Origin: Anodontia alba
Lineage: Eukaryota > Mollusca > Bivalvia > Lucinida > Lucinidae
Reading direction: 5' to 3'
DNA: 64,000 nucleotides
NCBI GenBank assembly: GCA_964016985.1
Contig: OZ024828.1
Location: 13,794,742 to 13,858,741 of the forward strand
Shown in pieces: positions 43,001 through 47,948 of this stretch. How positions within the stretch are numbered: the first letter of the stretch is position 1; every line of letters starts with the position of its first letter. Position numbers and translations under genes: made by a program. Under the pieces are notes generated by a model. It saw only the letters and a list, made by a program, of their open reading frames with translations. It was not told where the DNA came from and did not search any database.

Positions 43001-43928
43001 CCAGATCAGTTGGCCTCTGAAGAAACCAACTGATCTGGATCTGCACTGTTTGTCATTCAGTATGTGAATTTATATCAACAACCTGGATCAAGTAATCTGA
43101 TTGGCTGAAAATTGGAAGTGGGCGTGGCAGCTTAATTTATTCAGCATGACAAAGGTTAAATATTCAGCATGTAAAATGCAAAAGTGGAGGCATTTTACAA
43201 GACTGGGTCTGCATCTTCGCTTTTTTTATGTGGGAAAATATTGGATTCCACATAGTAAGCACAAAAGCTTTAACATGCAGGCTTAACCCATTGTTTACCG
43301 AATAGATACTCCCACACTATATATTGGAAGAGTCCAATTTCAATTTTAGGTACGTACAGATATGAGATCTACATATTCCTACAGAAAAATGGCTAAACTA
43401 TTTGCAAACAGTGGAGACCCTGATCAGACGCCACGTCTGCGGTGTCTGATCTGGGTCTGCCAATTACCCTTTTACGGGTCTCCCGACTACAATGGGTTGA
43501 AGTACTTATCACAACTCAGCAGATGATATTCTGATTTGTTTTTTTTATATTTTTCAGAGTGAAAAAGACTTGACATTTCCCGTGAATCCTCAGCTGAGCA
43601 GATGATTCAAATGAAACGTCATCTGATTTTCTCTGAAGAATAAAAAAAATAAGTATGTCATCTGCCTCAATTTTGCTTGTAGTTTTAAGGTTTAAATTAT
43701 AAAATAAAATGTCTCTTTCTGTCACAGATTGTGTCAAAGATTGTAGACAGGCAGGGAGAAAATGAATACTGCGAGTGGGACAGCTTTAGCGATGACAGTG
43801 AGTGTTATGATCGTGAATCTGCTTGTGTCCACAATAAGAACACCGTACTAGGAGAATGTAAATGGCAGCGGAACAACAAAGTGAAGGCTTGTCGGAAAGA
43901 AGTCAAGCGTAGGAAATGGGAACCATAA
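21807..43928 (+). CDS. TIMP: Tissue inhibitor of metalloproteinases (TIMP), five coding exons
   Basis: Spliced CDS joins 21807-21924, 25224-25378, 28641-28752, 33475-33596 and 43728-43928 (708 bp, 235 aa). All four introns are GT-AG, with phases 1, 0, 1, 0. A 22-residue signal peptide with a hydrophobic core (LIQVIIVVAAV) ends just before Cys1. The mature 213-residue protein starts C-S-C, the wedge that in TIMPs chelates the protease zinc. N-domain cysteines fall at mature positions 1, 3, 13, 93, 119 and 144, the six-cysteine TIMP order. Signatures: FCKADFV, CGV, LCGWVEPWKNLS, QKRNLRSLYETNCDCK. The C-domain has six cysteines but lacks the close Cys pair that follows CKI in vertebrate TIMPs. 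The tail is basic (KEVKRRK). Expected role: secreted inhibitor of matrix metalloproteinases/ADAMs. The start is the first of three consecutive ATGs; the upstream promoter and any UTR exon are not resolved. Confidence 0.93.
21945..22085. mobile_element. MITE family E copy (intron 1)
   Basis: CATAGCTCCAGATAATAATA, then CTCATTTCTCCACGAAAGCA and GAGGCACTTCTAATGAGTACCC. The left half of the palindrome is largely lost. Confidence 0.6.
22170..22330. mobile_element. MITE family C copy, apex deleted
   Basis: CGTATGTATTCGGACAGACA at the left and AGTGTCCGAATACC at the right. The centre is reduced to GCAAACAGGGTCTGCACTG. Confidence 0.7.
22390..22607. mobile_element. MITE family F copy (intron 1)
   Basis: CATCAAGAAAACACACCTAT to AATAGGCTTGTTTTCGTAATG. 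Internal ACCCCACTTTTATATAGTAA is present. The left arm of the core fold-back is deleted. Confidence 0.8.
22806..23018. mobile_element. MITE family A copy, full length
   Basis: TTAACCCTTGTCCTGTTGAA to TTCAGCAGGACAAGGGTTAA, 213 bp. The core GGCAAACAGTGCAAATCCAG pairs with its complement around TTGGCTTCTTCAGAAGCCAA. CAGCCAATCAGAG is subterminal. Confidence 0.88.
23044..23170. repeat. Dispersed repeat, unoccupied relative of 12238-12690
   Basis: ACCTTCACTGAAACAGTGAT, GATTTGTAATCTCTCCAAGA and CTTGCATCGGAAGAA match the sequence interrupted by the SINE at 12313. ATCACAAA-spaced differences show divergence. Confidence 0.65.
23466..23640. mobile_element. MITE family E copy
   Basis: ACATGTTGTTGGTACTCATT, AGAAGTGCC and GGAGATTCTAATGAGTACCC are the two arms. 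The distal right arm is diverged. Confidence 0.6.
23847..24085. mobile_element. Fold-back MITE with 21-bp perfect TIRs
   Basis: CGAGGGTTGAGCGCAAGACT-A at the left is the exact complement of the right end TAGTCTTGCGCTCAACCCTC-G. Flanking AAAT on both sides is a possible 4-bp duplication. The centre AAATTTAGGTGCCATTGC pairs with GCAATGGCACCTAAATTT. Confidence 0.85.
24112..24439 (+). mobile_element. tRNA-derived SINE with 12-bp target duplication
   Basis: A-box-like TGGCTCAGTGGTAGAGCAT and B box GGTTCGATCCCCGG. The body includes AGCAGCACTCTAAACGTGAG, with an A/C-rich tail (CAAACAAACAAAA). Duplications CTGATGAGACAC (24100-24111) and CTGATTAGACAC (24440-24451) differ at one base. Confidence 0.85.
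24815..24960. mobile_element. MITE family E copy
   Basis: GAAAACATATGTTGTGGGTA then CTCATTAGAAGTGCCTC, with a shortened return arm GCCACAACATATGTTTTCGTT. Lies in TIMP intron 1. Confidence 0.75.
24978..25160. mobile_element. MITE family E copy next to TIMP exon 2
   Basis: ACTCATTAGAAACACCTCAC and TGAGGCACTTCTAATGAGTA form the core, with arms CACAAAAACAAACATTGTG / CACAACATATGTTC. A T-run follows and the element ends about 65 bp before the acceptor of exon 2. Confidence 0.75.
25224..25378 (+). CDS. TIMP: TIMP exon 2: A-B hairpin region of the N-domain
   Basis: The acceptor TTGCAG ends at 25223. The joined codon gives Val in FCKADFV, continuing LQVHVRDEEIIYKKTEV. Exon 2 encodes mature residues 18-69 without cysteine and ends K|GTGGGT. 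The spacing from Cys13 to the CGV cysteine is 80 residues, about 20 more than in vertebrate TIMPs. The alternative AG at 25230-25231 would break the frame. Confidence 0.9.
25480..25590. mobile_element. MITE family B, right-half remnant
   Basis: TTTGCCTGTATGCAAAAATT, CAGCAGACGACATAAACAGA and CTTGGCGCTTTAAGGGTTAA match the right half of the variant at 63375. No left half. Confidence 0.7.
25785..26578 (-). pseudogene. Non-LTR retrotransposon (LINE), 3' end of ORF2, decayed
   Basis: Minus-strand reading gives HWVHKKCSGL, YRCTWCQGTARPLDRRP, KLEVVTSFCYLRDM, VYSSCVQSAMLHASET, then an in-frame stop. The same reading resumes as LQRLQRNDRALIRQIC and RLCWYGHVERSSGAVKTA, with further stops. This matches the C-terminal part after the reverse transcriptase in clade-CR1/jockey-like LINE proteins (inference). 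Sequence from 26579 to 26735 in the same open frame is unrelated. Inactive. Confidence 0.8.
26753..26966. mobile_element. MITE family A copy, full length
   Basis: TTAACCCTTGTCCTGCTGAA to TTCAGCAGGACAAGGGTTAA, 214 bp. The core AAACAGTGCAGATCCAGATC is nearly perfectly paired. A good family reference. Confidence 0.9.
26967..27304 (+). mobile_element. SINE, same family as 24112, 5' truncated
   Basis: GCTCAGTGATAGAGCATCAG, GGTTTGATCCCCAGCC and AACAGCACTCTAAAAGTGAG align in order with the SINE at 24112. The B box is mutated (GGTTTGATCC). It ends in AAACAAACAAG. Confidence 0.75.
27482..27694. mobile_element. MITE family C copy
   Basis: TAATAACCCTAAATATTGGG at the left and CGCTTAGTGTAAATATGGTA at the right. 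The core AAACAGTGCAGACCACGATC pairs with its complement around an imperfect GCCACAGAATGCAGC apex. Confidence 0.75.
27767..27980. mobile_element. MITE family A copy, full length
   Basis: TTAACCCTTGACCTGCTGAA to TTCAGCAGGACAAGGGTTAA, 214 bp. Same length and layout as the copy at 26753. Confidence 0.9.
27990..28160. mobile_element. MITE family E copy
   Basis: AAATGTATGCTGTGGGTACT and CATTAGAAATGGCTCAGCGAGGCAC around 28060-28082, then TCTAATGAGTACCCACATCA. Lies between two family A copies. Confidence 0.75.
28162..28592. mobile_element. MITE family A copy (reverse) with about 210-bp insertion
   Basis: TAAGCCTTGTCCTGCTGAAC at the left and TTATTCAGCAGGACAAGAGT + TAA at the right. Unrelated sequence of about 28250-28460 sits after the left copy of GATCTGGATC. 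The insertion was not identified. Confidence 0.7.
28641..28752 (+). CDS. TIMP: TIMP exon 3: CGV segment of the N-domain
   Basis: A strong polypyrimidine tract and TTAG precede 28641. Encodes KNKLGLTRNSTVATMQTPYY then DATCGVKLQTRRKYITA. TCGV matches the conserved V-C-G-V segment whose cysteine pairs with Cys1. It carries one potential N-glycosylation site (NST, mature 78-80). Ends with one base of a split Gly codon before GTGAGT. Confidence 0.92.
28753..29600. other. TIMP intron 3, proximal part; nothing recognised
   Basis: AT-rich. TTCCATCTCTC and ACATGATATGG-like stretches do not match other repeats in the window. The minus-strand open frame here has no known domain. Confidence 0.4.
29601..29813. 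mobile_element. MITE family B, clean copy
   Basis: TTAACCCTTAAAGCGCCAAG to TTGGCGCTTTAAGGGTTAA, 213 bp. The core CATGTGAATTGTCTGCTTGG continues into its complement. Confidence 0.88.
29988..30226. mobile_element. MITE family D (second subtype)
   Basis: TAACCCATTTCAGTTGGGAA at the left. The core AAACACTGTGCAGACCCAGA is paired, with TAAATGGGCTA at the right. Ends and order match the copy at 45997. Confidence 0.7.
30236..30360. mobile_element. Half copy of the fold-back element at 1972
   Basis: GACCTGCTCCAGTCTCCAGT, TATAATCCTGTTTAATAATC and CACTAAAATAGGACCAAAAT match one arm. TAGTGACCAGCCT follows at the centre. Confidence 0.6.
30361..31280 (-). pseudogene. Mariner (DD34D) transposase relic, split by a family F MITE
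   Basis: Minus-strand translation of 30965-31280 gives ATGDEMWIHYAEPESKAKS and VMQIAFWDSHEIVLAHFMPK. That of 30361-30655 gives ENVLLLHDNALSHTASSTVE, HPLYSPDLATCD and FTSWLAEGQPMLVRRWQKCI. The second and third catalytic Asp are separated by 34 residues, the mariner signature. Frameshifts and stops show it is dead. The MITE at 30675-30954 separates the two parts. Confidence 0.85.
30675..30954. mobile_element. MITE family F copy inside the mariner relic
   Basis: CATCACGAAAACATACCTAT to GAATAGGTGTGTTTCCATAATG, about 280 bp. The GGGTACTTGTTAGAACTGCC arm pairs with GGCAGTTCTAATGAGTACCC. This is the most complete family F copy. Confidence 0.87.
31310..31442. mobile_element. MITE family G, right half
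   Basis: GAGAAAATTTGCATGAAATG, ATGCTGTCTGCTGAAATTTT and ATCCAGCATGCTAAGCATTA. The left half is missing. Confidence 0.6.
31546..31823 (+). mobile_element. tRNA-derived SINE, same family as 12313 and 58811
   Basis: Head GGTGGCTCAATTGGATGCAT with B box GGTTCAATCCCCAC. The body has GTCAGTTTCTGGCAAAA, GGTTAACCACTCAGTGGACT and GACATGACCCTAATGGGTTT. Plus orientation. Confidence 0.82.
31826..33000. mobile_element. Composite pearl-like element with 172-bp core repeats (TIMP intron 3)
   Basis: Five to six core units of 170-178 bp, with GTGACC at 31945, 32117, 32287, 32460 and 32638. Then a GGACGGAC-type microsatellite (32915-32945) and a terminal hairpin: TATACCCCCCACAAAC pairs with GTTTGCGGGGGGTATA (32951-32988). 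The left terminus is not resolved; it abuts the SINE. No coding capacity. Confidence 0.75.
33229..33453. mobile_element. MITE family G, clean copy
   Basis: TGATTAGCACTCTGGGTAAA at the left and GCCAGCAGGCTAAGCA at the right. The core GCAAATTGTCTCCAGAGGAG continues to its complement. It ends about 20 bp before the acceptor of exon 4. Confidence 0.82.
33475..33596 (+). CDS. TIMP: TIMP exon 4: end of the N-domain
   Basis: The acceptor GTCAG ends at 33474. Completes the split Gly, then HFYQDQLSLNLCGWVEPW and KNLSKVQKRNLRSLYETN followed by CDCK. The Cys119-Cys144 spacing of 25 equals that of vertebrate TIMPs. Ends K|GTAAGA. CDCK joins the last N-domain cysteine to the first C-domain cysteine. Confidence 0.94.
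33876..34125 (+). mobile_element. SINE-like repeat with tRNA-like A box
   Basis: GGCTGGGTGGCCTAATGGTT, then AGCACACTTGACTGCCAAGC, resembles a tRNA 5' half. The 3' half is disrupted, and GGTAGAGTTAAAACTCCACA follows. Not a functional tRNA. Confidence 0.45.
34126..34840. other. TIMP intron 4, unassigned sequence
   Basis: TTAACCCTTAAAAAGCCATT (34482) starts a family B end with no partner. 34515-34840 is moderately GC-rich and contains a direct duplication GCCAGGTGCCAGAG (34787-34815). No coding signal. Confidence 0.4.
34850..34990. mobile_element. MITE family J, partial copy
   Basis: ATAGTCATTTTTCTATATAA, TCTATACATT and TTTTTGGATCCATGAACATG match the right halves of the copies at 47157 and 49253. 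Confidence 0.6.
35083..35296. mobile_element. MITE family A copy, full length
   Basis: TTAACCCTTGTCATGCTGAA to TTCAGCAGGACAATGGTTAA, 214 bp. Intact GATCAGTTGGCTTCTTCAGA palindrome apex. Confidence 0.88.
35509..35652. mobile_element. MITE family A, left half
   Basis: TTAACACTTGTCCTGCTGAA to GATCAGTTGGCTTCTTCAGA, then unrelated sequence. It is truncated exactly at the palindrome centre. Confidence 0.75.
35680..36010. repeat. Short composite-element remnant
   Basis: Two to three tandem units with TTTGGTGAAATTCTATC and CTCAAGTTATTGTC, then an ACAGACAGACAAACAGA microsatellite. Same core-plus-GACA order as the larger elements; no hairpin end found. Confidence 0.55.
36393..36632. mobile_element. 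MITE family F copy, reverse orientation
   Basis: CATTACGAAAACATGCCTAT to ATAGGCATGTTTTCGTGATG. Internal CCCCAGTTTTACTGTATAAA is in reverse order relative to the other copies. The core is shortened. Confidence 0.8.
37185..37265. mobile_element. MITE family E fragment
   Basis: CCTCAATGAGGCATTTCTAA then TGAGTACCAATATTGTATGC: right arm only. Confidence 0.5.
37345..37805. mobile_element. MITE family C copy interrupted by a family A copy
   Basis: Left: TTTATCCTAAATATTGGGAC. Right: TACTTAGGGTAAATACAGTA. CTCCTTACC-type sequence appears on both sides. The AAACAGTG core itself is missing or reduced (CTGCACTGCTCAG). Confidence 0.55.
37434..37646. mobile_element. MITE family A copy (reverse)
   Basis: TTAACCCTTCTCTTGCTGAA to TTCAGCAAAGCAAGGGTTAA. 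AAACAGTGTAGATCCAGATC is paired around GGCTTCTGAAGAAGCC. It sits inside a family C element. Confidence 0.85.
37890..38091. mobile_element. MITE family A copy
   Basis: TTAACCCTTGTCAAACTGAA to CCGCAGACAAGGGTTAA. The apex is GGCTTCTGAAGCAGCC, with one mismatch. Confidence 0.8.
38199..38397. mobile_element. MITE family A copy (reverse), apex deleted
   Basis: TTAACCCTTGTCCTATTGAA to TTCAGCATGACAAAGGTTAA. One side of the apex is missing (GTTGGCTTCTGATCTGGATC). Confidence 0.8.
38406..39014 (-). mobile_element. Deleted mariner (DD34D) element with TIRs and TA duplication
   Basis: CGAGGGGTGTTCATTTAATG at the left and ATTAAATGAATGCCCCTCG at the right are imperfect TIRs of about 28 bp. TA flanks both ends (38404-38405, 39015-39016). 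A minus-strand frame (38600-38923) reads HKHSEVKAHYEKH, LCLIHDNASAHKRVLVQDFL and HPPYLPDLSPCDFFLFPLLK. The second and third catalytic Asp are 34 residues apart. The first catalytic Asp and the N-terminal helix-turn-helix domain are absent, so it cannot transpose by itself. Confidence 0.88.
39030..39190. mobile_element. MITE family E copy
   Basis: CATATTTTGTGGATACTCAT, TTTAAATGCCTCAGTGAGGC and AATTCTAATGGGTACCCACA. Lies 15 bp from the mariner element. Confidence 0.7.
39432..39664. mobile_element. MITE family B with AAACAGTG core, clean copy
   Basis: TTAACCCTTAAAGCGCCAAT to TTGGCGCTTTAAGGGTTAA, 233 bp. The usual family B centre is replaced by GCAAACAGTGTGGACCCAGA paired with its complement around AGGAGCAGTC. 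Confidence 0.88.
39826..40040. repeat. Tandem repeat, about 70 bp x 3
   Basis: GATATAATGTTAGAGTATAT and its variants recur at about 70- and 74-bp spacing, each followed by GGCCTTYGTATTTTTGTACT. In TIMP intron 4. Confidence 0.75.
40285..40605. mobile_element. Family H long palindrome
   Basis: The left arm GGCTCCACATTCCTCAAAAA runs through TTATTATCCAAGAAAGG and ATAAAATGTGGCATCTGACA. The right arm returns TGTCAGATGCCACATTTTAT to GAGGAATATGGAGCC. Arms of about 150 bp. Copies at 56925 and 61443. Confidence 0.85.
41110..42605 (-). mobile_element. Composite pearl/Helentron-like element with 140-bp core repeats (TIMP intron 4)
   Basis: Left end: hairpin AGGGCCCAGAGGGCCCT (41115-41131) then TTCGCTCACCTG. 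Right end: CAGGTGAGCTAATAA (about 42591), the inverted subterminal motif. The core has eight units of 119-145 bp, with ATGCTTCCTACCAAG-type boxes at 41481, 41617, 41736, 41875, 42020, 42153, 42298 and 42442. Each unit carries a GATGGC/GCCATC pair. A CACGACGGACAACGGGAGA microsatellite-like stretch lies at 42520-42550. Same architecture as 14252-15108. Confidence 0.78.
42767..42946. mobile_element. MITE family G copy
   Basis: TTCACCACTCATTTGGCCTA at the left and TTTTACCCACAGTGCTAAGT at the right. The core GTCTCCAATGTAGACAATTT sits inside. The family A copy at 42947 inserted at its edge. Confidence 0.7.
42947..43159. mobile_element. MITE family A copy (reverse), full length
   Basis: TTAACCCTTGTCCTGCTGAA to TTCAGCATGACAAAGGTTAA, 213 bp. 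The apex is GGCCTCTGAAGAAACC, with mismatches. Confidence 0.87.
43282..43499. mobile_element. MITE family D copy, inverted relative to 5597
   Basis: TTAACCCATTGTTTACCGAA at the left and GACTACAATGGGTTGA at the right. The core GCAAACAGTGGAGACCCTGA pairs with its complement around GACGCCACGTCTGCGGTGTC. Confidence 0.75.
43510..43695. mobile_element. MITE family B copy, diverged, next to TIMP exon 5
   Basis: CAGCAGATGATATTCTGATT, CGTGAATCCTCAGCTGAGCA and GTAGTTTTAAGGTTTAA keep the family B order with many changes. Ends about 33 bp before the acceptor of exon 5. Confidence 0.55.
43728..43928 (+). CDS. TIMP: TIMP exon 5: C-terminal domain and stop
   Basis: The acceptor TGTCACAG ends at 43727. Encodes 66 residues starting IVSKIVDRQGENEYCEW and ending KEVKRRKWEP, stop TAA. 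Cysteines at mature 162, 173, 180, 191 and 202; with Cys146 from exon 4 they make six. EYCEW and SACVHNKNTVLGECKWQR match the later cysteine motifs of the vertebrate C-domain. The usual short CxxxxC loop after CKI is absent, while Cys173 and Cys202 are extra. Confidence 0.9.
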   Translation: MVSKIVDRQGENEYCEWDSFSDDSECYDRESACVHNKNTVLGECKWQRNNKVKACRKEVKRRKWEP

Positions 43929-43964
43929 TTTTAACTTCACAGGACTTGTTTACCTTTAAATTCA

Positions 43965-44235
43965 CTTTTAAAGTGCCAGGCATAACATGAGTAGATGACA
44001 CTCTAAACTTTTTTTTTTTATTCCCCTGAGAAAATATGGCTTGATATTTCATGTGAATTGTTTGTCAGCAGCATGAAATATCTAGCCTTACATTCTCTGT
44101 AACAATTAGGCTTAACATTTCATGTGAACCATCTCCTAGGCAGACAATTCACATGACATATCGAGCCTTACTTTCATTAAAAATAAAAGAAAAAAATATC
44201 TGAGAATGTTATTTGCAGCAATTTTGAATGGGATT
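43965..44235. mobile_element. MITE family B-like tandem remnant (3' of TIMP)
   Basis: TTTTAAAGTGCCAGGCATAA, CATGTGAATTGTTTGTCAGC, then CATGTGAACCATCTCCTAGG and its complement. Two diverged family B segments. It may overlap the TIMP 3' UTR; no polyadenylation signal could be assigned with confidence. Confidence 0.5.
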
Positions 44236-44455
44236 TTAACCTTTAAAGCACCGATCACAACTGCAGCAGACGACACATTTAATGTTGTTTTTTTTTTTTT
44301 AGTTTCATAGAAAATACTTGCCTTGAACATAAGTATTGATATAACATGTGAATTGTCTGCTTCAGACAATTCACATGAAATGTCAATACTTATTTGCTAT
44401 AAAAAAAATTGTACTAGAATGTCATCTGCTACAAATTTTGCTTGGTACTTTAATA
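44236..44455. mobile_element. MITE family B copy
   Basis: TTAACCTTTAAAGCACCGAT at the left and TTGCTTGGTACTTTAATA at the right. The core GTGAATTGTCTGCTTCAGAC is paired. Confidence 0.75.
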
Positions 44456-44494
44456 TTCTCAAAACTTTACAAATCATCAAGCAGCAATGTAAGT

Positions 44495-44912
44495 TCTTAG
44501 TACACAGATGACATTATTTGCGACTCATTAGTACACTGAGGACATTTTTTTGCCAAATCATTAGTACACTGATGACATTGGTTGCAAATTATTAGTACAC
44601 AGATGACATTATTTGCAAATCATTAGTACAATGATGACATTATTTGGGAACCATTAGTACACTGATGACATTTTTTTGCAAATCATTAGTACACTGATGA
44701 CATTATTTGCAAATCATTAGTACAGTGACGACATTACTTGCGATTCATTAGTACACTGATGACATATATTATTTTGGATTCATTAGTACACTGATGACAT
44801 TATTTGCAAATCATTAGTACAGTGACGACATTACTTGCGATTCATTAGTACACTGATGACATACATGTATATTATTTTGGATTCATTAGTACACTGATGA
44901 CATTATTTTGTA
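44495..44912. repeat. 31-bp minisatellite, about 13 units
   Basis: Unit CATTAGTACACTGATGACAT + TATTTGCAAAT with small changes. A larger block (CAGTGACGACATTACTTGCG) is duplicated within the array. Starts about 570 bp after the TIMP stop. Confidence 0.9.
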
Positions 44913-45112
44913 AATTACAAATGAATGCTATTTGAGCCAGGGCTCAGCATTTAGATCCCATATGAGCCCACTGAAGACTCAGATCAGCCTACACATCCAC
45001 ACAAGCTGATCAGATTGTGTGAATTTAAATTTGGCTGGTTAATGGCTAAAGAATTTGCATTAAATCACAAAATGTTTGCAAATAGGGGAAAAGAGGGAAG
45101 GTGTGATGGAGC

Positions 45113-45140
45113 TGTGTGTGTGTGTGTGTGTGTGTGTATA
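45113..45140. repeat. (TG)n microsatellite
   Basis: About 12 TG units. Confidence 0.9.
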
Positions 45141-45600
45141 AAACCTGGATATAAACTGATGATAATTATAAACTTTCACCTTGCACTTCTCATTAGTACC
45201 CACAAAATGCATTTTCATCAAGAAGTAAGAAAAGCGTCAATATTTTCTCCTTAAAAAGAAAATCGCGGGCTATGCTGGTGGGGATCAATGAGTCAATGCA
45301 AGCAATATTGCAAATGTGAAAGCAGATACCTCTTGCAATTGTAATAAACTATCTTGTCATTCAGTATTTGTCAAAACACAAAGTATGTGAGAAAAAAGAA
45401 AATAACATAATAAAATTAATAATCCAGTGTTCCACATTGCACCCAGAAATTTACTGCTTTAATTAAATGTATTCACACAAAGCAATATCTAGAGCTGTAT
45501 ACACAAAATTGACAGCATCAACAAACAAAAATATTAGGTTGGAAATATTGGCTTTATTCAGGTCTGTTTCGATGTTTGCAAGATCTTCTATATCAGCGTC
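45141..45600. other. Family E remnant and unassigned sequence
   Basis: CTTCTCATTAGTACCCACAA at about 45187 is a single arm of family E. The rest, to 45600, shows no gene or repeat. Confidence 0.4.
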
Positions 45601-45608
45601 TGTTGTAC

Positions 45609-45832
45609 ACCTTATTTATCCTAAATTTTCAGACACATTAACTCCTTACCATACTTGTCCTTAAAGTTATATAACTCAATTTTACTACTTATCGATATGT
45701 CTAAAAACTGCTGCATGAGTGGCAAACAGCGTAAACCCTGATCAGATGCCGCATTCAGTGGCATCTGATCAGGGTCTACAGTTTGCTTAGGACTGTCTAA
45801 TTTTGTCCAAATACTTAGGGTAAATACAGTAG
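45609..45832. mobile_element. MITE family C, clean copy
   Basis: ACCTTATTTATCCTAAATTT at the left and CAAATACTTAGGGTAAATAC at the right. GGCAAACAGCGTAAACCCTG is paired around GATGCCGCATTCAGTGGCATC (45745-45765). Confidence 0.8.
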
Positions 45833-45996
45833 TTTGCAAGTGCTTTAAGCATTGACTGTAAATCAGAGGATTTGATTGGTTCACTGACTACAAGTCAGAG
45901 GATATGATTGGTTCTTTGTCTAAAAGTCAGAGGATTTGATTTGTTAAACTGTTACAATTATTTTGCTGCTTTGCACATCAGCCCCTGTGCATGTCC

Positions 45997-46233
45997 TAAC
46001 CCATTTTAGTTGGGAAACCTTCAAAAGGGTAACTGGCAAACAGTGCAGACTAAGATCAGACACCACAGAATTTGGTGTCTGATCAGTGTCTACACTGTTT
46101 GCATTAAATACAGGAACTTTTATAAAACATAGTAATAATAAAAACTAATCAGACATCCTGCTATTTTGAAATGGAGGAGTCCAAAATGTTGTGGTAGAGG
46201 AGCACAACTGACGTAAATAGGCTAATTTTGTCA
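45997..46233. mobile_element. MITE family D (second subtype)
   Basis: TAACCCATTTTAGTTGGGAA at the left and GACGTAAATAGGCTA at the right. The apex GACACCACAGAATTTGGTGTC (46058-46078) has its substitutions matched on both arms. Confidence 0.75.
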
Positions 46234-46523
46234 TCAGCGTACTATCAGCATTATAAAAATCTAAGTTTCCTTAAACTACTGTTATCTGCTATCATTGTTA
46301 CCGTAGAAATATTACTATATTTACCGTATTTATTCCAATACAAGCTCCCTCTCTACTAAACGCCCCTTCTAATTATCTGGGAGAAGATCATTACCAAACA
46401 CATGCGAAATTGAGTTAACATCATCAAAGTATCTTATTTTTGGTCCAAATTTTGACTCAAGATTGTGATTTTAGCAGTAAGGAATCGCAAAGCGCCCGAG
46501 GTGTATATTAGAATAAATACGGT

Positions 46524-46715
46524 ACCCTAAATATTCAGGCAGGTATGACTGAGCAAACAGTGTAGGCCCAGATCAAACTGCTCCTTGAGGAATAGTTTGA
46601 TCTGGATCTACACTGATTACCATTCAGCACAGTACCTGGTGATCAACTGGACCCACTCAAACTTTAGAACAAGTATGGTAATGAATCACCATGTCTTAAT
46701 ATTTAGAATAGTTAC
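46524..46715. mobile_element. MITE family C copy
   Basis: CCCTAAATATTCAGGCAGGT at the left and TTTAGAATAGTTACAGTAA at the right. The core AGATCAAACTGCTCCTTGAG is paired with its complement. Confidence 0.7.
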
Positions 46716-47156
46716 AGTAACCCTTTATGTCCTCTTTTATTTAGCTTTCCACTGTGCCAACCAAGTAAAGGCAGCATTTTTTGTCCCAGGAACATAATAT
46801 ATAGGTTGCATTCAATATTTAGGATTATGATAGAAAACAGCTGATGGTCTATTTGAAAACCAACAGTTTTCTATATATAGAAACAGGAAAGAATCTTATA
46901 TTAGATTAGACTGCATATCCATGCAGTCTGGTTAGATCTTTGCTTTAAGAATAGATCCTTTATTAAAAGGGAGTCAAATAAACTTGACAGAATTGCCCTC
47001 CGGCACAGAATGAGTATCACTTCCTCTTAGCTAAATAGGAAAAGTGCCAAAACTTCATCAATAAAATTATAGAAATGAACTTGTTGCTTTCTTGTTTATC
47101 ATTAAATACATCCTGATTTCAGCAGATTATCATCTCCAAAAGGCCTTAGTGTATAC
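46716..47156. other. No gene; unassigned sequence
   Basis: Contains short local inverted repeats (GACTGCATATCCATGCAGTC at 46909-46928) and an AATAGATCCTTTATTAAAAG stretch related to the AGAGTAGACCCC family. No coding sequence. Confidence 0.4.
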
Positions 47157-47372
47157 ACCATGACCTCTTTATAACACGGCTGTTGGGATCCATAGCATAA
47201 ACCGTGTTAATTAAACAACCATGTTATATCCAAACAAAAATGTATGGATTATATTGAAAAATGACCATTTATGGTCATTTTTCAATATAATCTATATATT
47301 TTTGGGATCCATCTTTGAACCGTGTTATATCCAAAACCGTGTTATATTGAACTGTGTTATAAAGAGGTTGTA
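47157..47372. mobile_element. MITE family J copy
   Basis: ACCATGACCTCTTTATAACA at the left and TGTTATAAAGAGGTTGTAGT at the right. The centre ATTATATTGAAAAATGACCA pairs with TGGTCATTTTTCAATATAAT. Inner motif ACCGTGTTATATCC. Confidence 0.82.
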
Positions 47373-47574
47373 GTAGAATATATAATTCTAAGGTCAAGTA
47401 TAGCATGCATCTCCAATATCACATATCCCAAAACTGGAATCTGCAATGTCCGTAAATAAATTGTGAGTATCCCATAATAAAATATTAAAATACCCCAAAA
47501 CTCGTAAATAAATAAGGCAAATATCTTGCATCCCCAAAACCCTAGACAAGCCTCAGTATGCCTGACTCTTAAAA

Positions 47575-47948
47575 CTTCAGTCAAAATTTGAAGCTGATGA
47601 GATTCTATTTTATTTTTTTTTTCATAGAAAATAAATCTTGATGTTTCATCTGAATCATCTGCCAATGAAATGTCAAGTATTTTCTATGAAAAATAATAAT
47701 AAAAAAAATATTTAAAAGAGTCATCTGCTGCAGTGGTGATTCGTACTTTAGCACTTTGCATTTTTGGTAAAAATTTCAGTAGACAACATTTTGAAATATT
47801 TTCTTAGTTTTCCTAGAAAATAGGATCTGACACTTCATGCAAACTGTCTCCTCAGGAAGTATCAGATCCTATTTTCTTAGAAAAATAAGAAAAATATCCC
47901 TAATTTGTCATCTGCTGAATCTGCCCATAGCCTGGTAAGTTTTAGGGT
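47575..47948. mobile_element. MITE family B remnant followed by a family G copy
   Basis: 47575-47745 has AAATAAATCTTGATGTTTCA and CTGCAGTGGTGATTCGTACT (family B order). 47748-47948 has TAGCACTTTGCATTTTTGGT, GAAAATAGGATCTGACACTT and its complement, and CTGCTGAATCTGCCC (family G). Confidence 0.6.
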
